The position numbers and the translations under genes are program-made. 7,245 nt of DNA, taken from positions 1 through 7,245 of the forward strand of contig JBDIBK010000179.1 in assembly GCA_039812845.1 (NCBI GenBank), written 5' to 3'. The DNA is from JACTMJ01 sp039812845 (lineage in GTDB: Bacteria > Acidobacteriota > Terriglobia > Bryobacterales > Bryobacteraceae). How positions within the stretch are numbered: position 1 is the stretch's first letter; every line of letters starts with the position of its first letter. Below, piece after piece: positions 1 through 5,715 of this stretch. Below the pieces are notes generated by a model that did no database searches, had not been told where the DNA came from, and was given only the letters and a program-made list of their open reading frames with translations.

Positions 1-1896
1 CCCGCGAGCGATCTCGAATCGCGGATGGGATTGACGTGGGTAAACCGCATCGGGGCCATCACTCTGATCCTCGCCGCGGGTTTCGTCTTCAAGTACGCTT
101 CCGACAGCGGCTGGATCGGCCCCTGGGCGAAGGTTCTCCTGGGAATCCTGGCCGGCGTTGTCGCCTGCGCCGGAGCGGAAATGCTGGCCCGTCGCGGCCA
201 TCGGGTGGTGGCGCAAGGGATTGCCGGGCTCGGCATCTCGATCTTCTATCTCTCGTTCTTTGCCAGCTTCCAGCTTTTCGAACTGCTGCCCCACCTCGCC
301 GTGTTCGGCCTGATGATTGGCGTCACCGTGCTGGGTGCGGTTCTGGCACTGCGCTACCAGAGCCAGGCGCTGGCCGCACTGGCCGCCGTAGGCGGATTCC
401 TCACGCCCGTCCTGCTGAGCACCGGGGAGAATCGCCCCTGGGAACTGAACGCGTACCTGCTGACGCTTGCCGCGGCCGCGATTTTTCTGGCGGTACGGCA
501 GCGGTGGCTCGGCTTGGCCTGGGTCGCCTATATCGGCACGAAGTCGCTCTATTGGGCGAGTGTCTTTGAGGACGAAGGCGGGACGCCTTACTTTCCAGCG
601 CTGGTGTTCGGCACCCTCTACTACGCACTCTTTCTCCTGACGCCATGGCGGGCTCTTGCCGCGCTTGCTCAGGTATCCTTCGGCCTGGCCGTTTTGACCG
701 CCGGTGCGTGGGCGGAAACTTCCTTATGGAACTGGCAGTTGGTGCTTCCGCTTGCCGTGGGCGTGGCCGTGGCCGTCTATCGCCAGCGCGCTACGGAGGC
801 GGTTGCCGCCATGCTGACGGCCCATGCCACCACGGCATTCGGCCTCTTCATGATGCTCGAATCAAGCGTGGATGTCGCCCTGCCGAAGGATGCGACGGGC
901 ATGGGCGTGCTCGTGGCGATCTGGGCGTTGTTCGCTGCCTGGGCGCTTGCCGTCTGGCTGAAGCTCCCGAGGGCTGCACCGGAAACCGTCGCGGGTTGCT
1001 TCGCCATCCACTCGCTGGCTTTCGCGGCCGAAGGTCTCGCTCTCATGCAGGTGGCTGCCTGGAATACGCTGGGTGCCTTTGCGTTCGTGCTGGCCGCGCT
1101 CCATCTGGGGCTGAGCCTGTCCGCCGTGGGGGCTCTGTTCGGGGATGAGCGCTACCAGCCCGTGGCTCGCGTGGCGCAAATGCTGGGCCTGTTCTTTCTG
1201 GCCTGCGCGGTTCCGTTGCAGCTCCATGGCCCGGTGATCGCCGCCATCTGGGCAGGCATGGGCCTGGCTCTTGCTTTCGCTTCTTCCACACGACGAAGCA
1301 TGTGGATGGAAGCGTCGGCGTACCTGCTCTTCCTTGCGGCTCTCATCAGGCTTACGGCGATGGACCTTCCCGATCTCGGCCCGGATCTCGTGCCGTTCGG
1401 GCACGGCGTCTTCTTCACGGCACTGCTGACCGGCGCTTCGATGCTGGCGGCCGCGTGGCTGTGGAAGACCGCCTCGCATCGCTGGGCGGCCGCCTTCGGC
1501 GGGCACTTCGTCGTGCTGATGACGCTGATTGTGGAGACGGTGCGCTGGGGCGAACGCGGCGCGCCGGGCGGCGACAAGCTGATCTTTGAGACGGCCGTGA
1601 TCTCCGTCATTCTCAGTGTCTATGCCGCGGTGCTGGTGGCCGTGGGGGTGCTCGCGCGTTCCCGCGCCAATCGCCTGGCTGGGCTCGTGCTGCTGATGAT
1701 CGTTGTCGTGAAGCTCTACCTCTTCGACGTCTGGCTGCTGAACGCCCTGTTTCGGATTCTGGCCTTCGGGGTATTGGGCAGCATGCTGCTGGCCACGTCC
1801 TTCCTGTACTCTCGCCTGAAAAATACCGTGCGAAACCTGCTGAGCGAATCGGCGGAAGAGCAGTTGCCGCCTCCGGCCGCCGGAGGAGGCGGCTGA
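1..1896 (+). CDS. DUF2339 family polytopic membrane protein, 5'-truncated by window edge
   Basis: The visible part is 631 residues, almost entirely hydrophobic, with roughly 20-22 candidate membrane segments. It matches the DUF2339 (PF10101) pattern: WVNRIG at visible residues 13-18, KYASDSGWIGP at 31-41, a GGFLTPVLL segment, and near the end KLYLFD (571-576) followed by RILAFGVLGSMLL. The first ATG in the frame is at base 25, but the frame is open to base 1. The codons before it read SDLESR, which fits the ESR-x-G-x-x-W-x-NRIG block of the family, so the real start lies upstream of the window. The C-terminus ends in a low-complexity PPPAAGGGG tail. DUF2339 proteins are inner-membrane proteins of unknown function. 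The gene is followed after 35 bases by a co-directional lipoprotein gene, so it is probably the upstream member of an operon. Family assignment is firm; function is unknown. Confidence 0.9.
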   Translation, partial: PASDLESRMGLTWVNRIGAITLILAAGFVFKYASDSGWIGPWAKVLLGILAGVVACAGAEMLARRGHRVVAQGIAGLGISIFYLSFFASFQLFELLPHLAVFGLMIGVTVLGAVLALRYQSQALAALAAVGGFLTPVLLSTGENRPWELNAYLLTLAAAAIFLAVRQRWLGLAWVAYIGTKSLYWASVFEDEGGTPYFPALVFGTLYYALFLLTPWRALAALAQVSFGLAVLTAGAWAETSLWNWQLVLPLAVGVAVAVYRQRATEAVAAMLTAHATTAFGLFMMLESSVDVALPKDATGMGVLVAIWALFAAWALAVWLKLPRAAPETVAGCFAIHSLAFAAEGLALMQVAAWNTLGAFAFVLAALHLGLSLSAVGALFGDERYQPVARVAQMLGLFFLACAVPLQLHGPVIAAIWAGMGLALAFASSTRRSMWMEASAYLLFLAALIRLTAMDLPDLGPDLVPFGHGVFFTALLTGASMLAAAWLWKTASHRWAAAFGGHFVVLMTLIVETVRWGERGAPGGDKLIFETAVISVILSVYAAVLVAVGVLARSRANRLAGLVLLMIVVVKLYLFDVWLLNALFRILAFGVLGSMLLATSFLYSRLKNTVRNLLSESAEEQLPPPAAGGGG

Positions 1897-1916
1897 GCGG
1901 GCGGCGGGGCCGCCTG
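1870..1916 (+). other. Two tandem GC-rich stem-loops around the stop codon of the DUF2339 gene
   Basis: CCTCCGG (1870-1876) pairs with CCGGAGG (1880-1886) around a 3-base loop inside the last codons. GGCGGC (1900-1905) pairs with GCCGCC (1909-1914) around GGG, just after the TGA at 1894-1896. The second stem can extend through a G-T and a C-G pair to 1898-1916. Neither is followed by a T-run, so this is not a classical intrinsic terminator. It could be an attenuator or an mRNA-processing or stabilising structure between the first and second genes, or a by-product of GC-rich Pro/Gly codons. Confidence 0.35.
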
Positions 1917-1931
1917 TGCCATCATGGGCAG

Positions 1932-3236
1932 GTGAACGGAGTCGCGCTTGGCGTATTGCGGCGAGGGGCATTGCGGCGCTGGGCACAGGGCGCCGCCGTA
2001 CTGCTGGGAACCGTGTGCCTGGCCGCATGCCAAAGCAGCCAGCACGCGCAATCGAACACCGCCGCGTCCCTCGACACCAGCCGCCTGGCCGAGCGGGTGC
2101 TTGTCGTCTACAACGCCGGGCTGCGCGATTCCCCCAGCGTTGCGAAGGATTACGCCAAACTCCGCCACGTGCCCGAACGCAACCTTTGCCCCATCGCTCC
2201 GCCCAGCGATACCGCGCTGAACATCGCGGATTTTGAGGCCACGGTGAAGCGGCCCGTGCGGGCCTGCCTGGAGAAAGCGGGCGCGCGCGAGATTCTCTAC
2301 ATCGTCTTGAGCTACCGCACTCCCTTCCGGGTGATCGAACCGGGCGGGAAGGTGAATCTCGCGCTGGATTCACTGCTCTCCGACATCTGGGACGAGATCG
2401 TTCCCGAGCCGTTTCCCGAGCGCAATCTCTCCGTACACCCGTACTTCGCGCTCGACCACAGCAAAGCGAATCGCTACGAGCCCTTTGTGCCGCTGAGCGC
2501 GTTTCGCCACCGCCAGAATGCGCCCCGCCTGTATTCCGTCTGGCGTCTGGACGCGCCAACGGAGACGCTGGCGGCGGGCCTGGTGCGGAAAGCCCTCACC
2601 GCGGAGCGAGCCGGCGGACCCAAAGGCCGGGGCTGCTTTGACCGCAATTCCGGACCCCTGAACGATGCCGAGGACCGAGGCTATCCCGCCGGGGAGTGGG
2701 ATATCGAACGGGCCGCCGGTTTCGCGCGCGACGCCGGGTGGGAGGTGACCCTCGATCAGAACAAGGAAGAGTTCGGCACTCCGCCCGCGCCCGCCCGTTG
2801 CGAGGACGCCGTCTTCTACGCGGGCTGGTACAGCCTGAACAACTATAACGACGCCTTCACCTGGGCCAACGGCGCGATTGGTATCCACCTCGACAGCCTC
2901 TCGGCCCTCCACCCCCGCTCCGGCAAGAACTGGTCGGCCAACGCCTTGCTGCACGGCATCGCCGTCACCAGCGGGGCCATCGACGAGCCGTACCTCAACG
3001 CCCTTCCTCATCCCGACGGCGTCCTGCGCAGCCTGATGCAGGGCGCAAACGTGGGGGATGCGTTTTTGCGCAACACGATGTCCGTGAAGTGGCGCATCAT
3101 CCATCTGGGAGATCCGCTCTACCGCCCGTTCCCCCGCGGGCTCGGCGAATGGGCGCAATCAAGCAGCCGGGGCGCGGGGCAGGGAAACGAGTCAGCCGAA
3201 ATGCCCAGCGGCGCTGTTAGAATCAAAGTGCCGTGA
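1932..3236 (+). CDS. TIGR03790-family lipoprotein
   Basis: This is a 434-residue protein of the uncharacterised TIGR03790 family. Family-like blocks, in order, are: RVLVVYNAG with DYAKLRHVPERNL (55-85); ILYIVLSYRTPFRV (121-134); LALDSLLSD (143-151); VWRLDAPT (203-210); YAGWYSLNNYNDAFTW (296-311) with GAIGIHLDS (314-322); NWSANALLHGIAVTSG (333-348) with EPYL and PHPD (359-362); and GDPLYRPF (393-400). A basic N-terminus and hydrophobic core end in the lipobox LAAC (30-33), so it should be lipid-anchored at Cys33. A tail of about 34 residues follows the last block. GTG at 1932 is the start given here; TTG at 1956 or 1971 would also leave a lipoprotein signal, and no start has a well-placed ribosome site. 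The family is described as occurring in exosortase-bearing species. Its stop overlaps the start of the deacetylase gene, so the two are likely coupled. Biochemical function is unknown. Confidence 0.9.
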   Translation: MNGVALGVLRRGALRRWAQGAAVLLGTVCLAACQSSQHAQSNTAASLDTSRLAERVLVVYNAGLRDSPSVAKDYAKLRHVPERNLCPIAPPSDTALNIADFEATVKRPVRACLEKAGAREILYIVLSYRTPFRVIEPGGKVNLALDSLLSDIWDEIVPEPFPERNLSVHPYFALDHSKANRYEPFVPLSAFRHRQNAPRLYSVWRLDAPTETLAAGLVRKALTAERAGGPKGRGCFDRNSGPLNDAEDRGYPAGEWDIERAAGFARDAGWEVTLDQNKEEFGTPPAPARCEDAVFYAGWYSLNNYNDAFTWANGAIGIHLDSLSALHPRSGKNWSANALLHGIAVTSGAIDEPYLNALPHPDGVLRSLMQGANVGDAFLRNTMSVKWRIIHLGDPLYRPFPRGLGEWAQSSSRGAGQGNESAEMPSGAVRIKVP

Positions 3237-3982
3237 AGACCGCATCGTGGATTTCACTCGCCCTGGGCTCCGCCGGTGCGCTGGCCGGGCTTGGCGCGTA
3301 TGCCGTCAATGGACGCTCCTCGACGATTCTTGCGCCCTCGGTGTGGCGCGGCCCGCGCGACCTGCCCGCCTACGCGCTTACTTTCGACGACGGCCCCAGC
3401 GAGAGCACGCCTCGCCTCTTGGATCTCCTCGACGCTTACGGAGTGAAGGCCACCTTCTTCCTCGTGGGAGCCAACGTCCGCCGCTTGCCCGCCGTCGCCC
3501 GCGAGGTGTTCCTTCGGGGCCACGAAGTCGGCAACCATGGCGACCGCCATCCCTACTACTGCTTCCAATCCCCGGACTTTGTCTATCGCGATATCGTGGC
3601 CGGGCAGCGCGCGATTGAGGATACCCTGGGCTTCTCCCCGTGGCTCTTCCGCCCTCCCTTCGGCTTGCGCTGGCCCGGAATGCGCGAAGCCCAGCGGGCG
3701 TGCGGGCTTGTGGGCGTCCAGTGGAGCGTCATGGGCCGGGATTGGCGGCTGAGCGCCTCGGAAATCGCTGAGCGCCTGGCCGTCGGCGTCGCGCCCGGCG
3801 CGATCCTCTGCCTGCACGATGGGCGGGAGCTTGCCGTCAACCCGGATATCCGCCCCACCATCACTGCCGTCCGCGCCTTGCTGCTGCATCGCGCCGTGCA
3901 AGACCTGGAGCCCGTCACCGTCTCTCGCCTCTTTGCTCCGGAACTCTTCCTCGAAGCGGAGGGCCTCGCGGGCCTCCCCTGA
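3233..3982 (+). CDS. Polysaccharide deacetylase (CE4, NodB homology domain)
   Basis: The product is a 249-residue metal-dependent carbohydrate deacetylase, expected to remove acetyl groups from N- or O-acetylated sugars in a cell-envelope or extracellular polysaccharide. All five CE4 motifs are visible: TFDDGP (50-55, Asp52 as base and Asp53 as metal ligand), NHGDRH (101-106, His102 and His106 as metal ligands), FRPPFG (139-144), W164 to D170-W171, and LCLHDG (192-197, His195). Motif 2 carries Gly rather than the usual Ser/Thr after the first His. Residues 5-23 form one hydrophobic segment, either a membrane anchor or a signal peptide with a possible cut after AYA (residue 24), so it acts outside the cytoplasm. 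The GTG start overlaps the previous stop (GTGA), indicating translational coupling with the TIGR03790 gene. The exact substrate cannot be read from sequence. Confidence 0.93.
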   Translation: MKTASWISLALGSAGALAGLGAYAVNGRSSTILAPSVWRGPRDLPAYALTFDDGPSESTPRLLDLLDAYGVKATFFLVGANVRRLPAVAREVFLRGHEVGNHGDRHPYYCFQSPDFVYRDIVAGQRAIEDTLGFSPWLFRPPFGLRWPGMREAQRACGLVGVQWSVMGRDWRLSASEIAERLAVGVAPGAILCLHDGRELAVNPDIRPTITAVRALLLHRAVQDLEPVTVSRLFAPELFLEAEGLAGLP

Positions 3983-4007
3983 CGCACGATTCCCGCGCGA
4001 ACTCCGT

Positions 4008-4023
4008 CGGCCGAAAGAGGCCG
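4008..4023. terminator. Weak candidate bidirectional terminator hairpin between convergent genes
   Basis: CGGCC (4008-4012) and GGCCG (4019-4023) form a 5-bp all-GC stem around a GAAAGA loop. It sits inside the 42-base gap between the deacetylase stop and the carboxypeptidase stop. Position favours a shared terminator, but neither strand has a T-run after the stem, so termination would be weak or depend on another factor. Confidence 0.3.
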
Positions 4024-4024
4024 T

Positions 4025-5605
4025 CTACGGCTTCCCTTGGCTCAGAGCGCGGTCATACCAGGCGGCCAGATCGCTCTTGAACTGCTTCAGCGAATTCACA
4101 TCGAGGTAAATCATGTGGCCCGCCGGGTAGTAGGTGAACTCGACGTTCGGGACGAGTTCTTTCTCCAGGTTCATCTGGGCAAGGTCGAGTTCGGTCTGGA
4201 AAAAGGGCGTGGCCAGATCGTACAAACCGTTCGCGGCAAGCACCTTGAGCGACGGGTTCTTGCGCATCGCGTCCGCCAGATCCCCGGCCACGTAGGCGTC
4301 GTTCATCGCTCTTCCCCCGCCGAAGCCTCCGCCAGCGGGCCGGTGCGAGAAATCCCAGCGGCCAAGAAAGGCTCCGCCGCTCACCCGGTAGTCGAGATCG
4401 GAGCGGTACTGGAGTTGCCGGTCGAGGTAATCCCGGAACGACGAGACGTACACGCCCGTAATGCCCGTGCTGGAGGGGTCGTAGCCTGGAGTCTCGCCCG
4501 CGGCGTCGACGTCGGTGCCCTCAAATCGCGAATCGAAGCGGCCAAGAATGCGGCGCTCGTCGCGCGTGAGCTGCTTGCGGAAGCGGGAAGGGGAGATGCG
4601 CAGATTGGCTTGTTTGATGTAGGCGGCACTTAGGCCGGTGAACCCGGCCAGCTTCGCGGCAATAGCGTCGACCCTGGCGGAGGGCAGTGTGTGCCCAAGC
4701 GCCAGCGCTTCGGCATATTCGCCAACGGCAAAGGCGCGGGCGCTGTCGAGGAACTGCTTTTCGGTTCCTTTCCGGGGAACCTTGTTGAAATACCACGCGG
4801 TGGCGGCGTACGTGGGCAGATTGCCGACATACTGGTCCACCAGGCCCTGGGCGCGCGCCACGTAGCTGAGGACGCTTGAGAGCAGAATCACCCCGTTGCA
4901 GGAGATGCCGCTGCTTTCGAGAGACGCGGCCAGCGCGGCGGAACGCGTCGTGCCGTAGCTTTCGCCGAAAAGGAACTTGGGCGAATTCCAGCGGTGGTTC
5001 ACGCTCACCCAGCGGGTGATGAACTTGTTGAACGCCGTGACATCCTGGTCAACGCCCGCGAAATCCTTGGGCTTCCCCTTGCCAATCTCTCGCGAATAGC
5101 CCGCAAGCGGCGCATCGATGAACACGAGGTCCGAGCGGTCGAGAAGGCTGTATTCATTGGGCTGCACCTTGTAGGGCGCCGCGCCCGTGGCTTTGGGGCT
5201 CGCGCTGATCACCCGGATGGGGCCGATCGAGCCCATGTGCAGCCAGATCGAGGCCGACCCAGGGCCGCCGTTGTAGATAAACGTCACCGGACGGCTGCTT
5301 GGCTCGGCGTCGTCGAGCGTATAGGCCACGTAGAAGATGGAGCCGTACGGCTTTTCGTCCTCTCCGTTGATGTGCAGCGTCGCCGCGGTGGCCGTGTATT
5401 TCAGCGTCTTCCCATCGAGCGTCATCTGGTGATGGGTAACGGCGGAAGTCTCCTTCGGAATGGCAGGCGCTGCCGCTTCCTTCGCGGCCGGCGGCGTTGG
5501 CGGGGCCGCGTCCCGCTCTTGCGCGCCTATCGGGCTGAGCAGCAGAGCGAGCAGGCATCCGGAAGCAATCCAATTCGGGCAGACGTGTGGCATTCGACGA
5601 GACAT
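4025..5605 (-). CDS. Secreted serine carboxypeptidase-like protein (peptidase family S10)
   Basis: The protein has 526 residues. An N-terminal signal peptide (hydrophobic core around 14-25, possible cut near residue 28) is followed by a Pro/Ala/Lys-rich linker (about 33-52). The S10 alpha/beta-hydrolase domain then shows the oxyanion-hole block NGGPGSAS (112-119), the nucleophile elbow GESYG (214-218, Ser216), the acid in NGLYDLATP (459-467, Asp463) and the base in AGHMIY (495-500, His497). The full Ser-Asp-His triad is present, so it should be active in the periplasm or outside the cell, trimming C-terminal residues from peptides. The block that usually reads D-x-x-GTGYSR in bacterial relatives is IDAPLAGYSR here (163-172). 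ATG at 5605 is the chosen start; ATG at 5593 (Met5) is an alternative, and neither has a strong ribosome site. It lies 110 bases downstream of the OmpA-family gene on the same strand and converges with the deacetylase gene. Confidence 0.93.
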   Translation of the reverse strand: MSRRMPHVCPNWIASGCLLALLLSPIGAQERDAAPPTPPAAKEAAAPAIPKETSAVTHHQMTLDGKTLKYTATAATLHINGEDEKPYGSIFYVAYTLDDAEPSSRPVTFIYNGGPGSASIWLHMGSIGPIRVISASPKATGAAPYKVQPNEYSLLDRSDLVFIDAPLAGYSREIGKGKPKDFAGVDQDVTAFNKFITRWVSVNHRWNSPKFLFGESYGTTRSAALAASLESSGISCNGVILLSSVLSYVARAQGLVDQYVGNLPTYAATAWYFNKVPRKGTEKQFLDSARAFAVGEYAEALALGHTLPSARVDAIAAKLAGFTGLSAAYIKQANLRISPSRFRKQLTRDERRILGRFDSRFEGTDVDAAGETPGYDPSSTGITGVYVSSFRDYLDRQLQYRSDLDYRVSGGAFLGRWDFSHRPAGGGFGGGRAMNDAYVAGDLADAMRKNPSLKVLAANGLYDLATPFFQTELDLAQMNLEKELVPNVEFTYYPAGHMIYLDVNSLKQFKSDLAAWYDRALSQGKP

Positions 5606-5606
5606 G

Positions 5607-5639
5607 CTAGCACTCTAACACGTGAACCGGCTCTAGCAC
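5607..5639 (-). repeat. Three short GTGYTAG direct repeats upstream of the carboxypeptidase start
   Basis: Read on the - strand, GTGCTAG (5639-5633), GTGTTAG (5621-5615) and GTGCTAG (5613-5607) lie just before the ATG at 5605. The first two extend to GTGCTAGAG and GTGTTAGAG, 18 bases apart. The last copy overlaps the perfect palindrome TGCTAGCA (5605-5612). The CTAG tetramer is scarce in many bacterial genomes. This could be an operator or chance; I see no clear -35/-10 pair in the rest of the 110-base gap (5606-5715). Confidence 0.3.
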
Positions 5640-5715
5640 GCCCGCCACACGCTCCCGGATTGCCGCTATCGCCGATCGCAGTGCCCGCGATTCGCGCATC
5701 CGCCGTTGCTCCAAA

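Noticed and set aside
862..2559. A 565-codon open frame on the - strand across the DUF2339 and TIGR03790 genes
   Set aside because: Its translation is an Arg/Gly/Pro/Ser/His-rich, low-complexity product with no domain signal, typical of the antisense frame of GC-rich coding DNA. The + strand genes here have clear family motifs.
2370..3158. A 262-codon - strand open frame inside the TIGR03790 gene
   Set aside because: It is fully inside a well-supported gene and no recognisable domain or signal peptide is seen; it is a frame shadow.
5687..5700. CGCGATTCGCG inverted repeat downstream of the OmpA-family stop as a terminator
   Set aside because: The centre is a single base, leaving too short a stem once a loop forms, and no T-run follows on the - strand.
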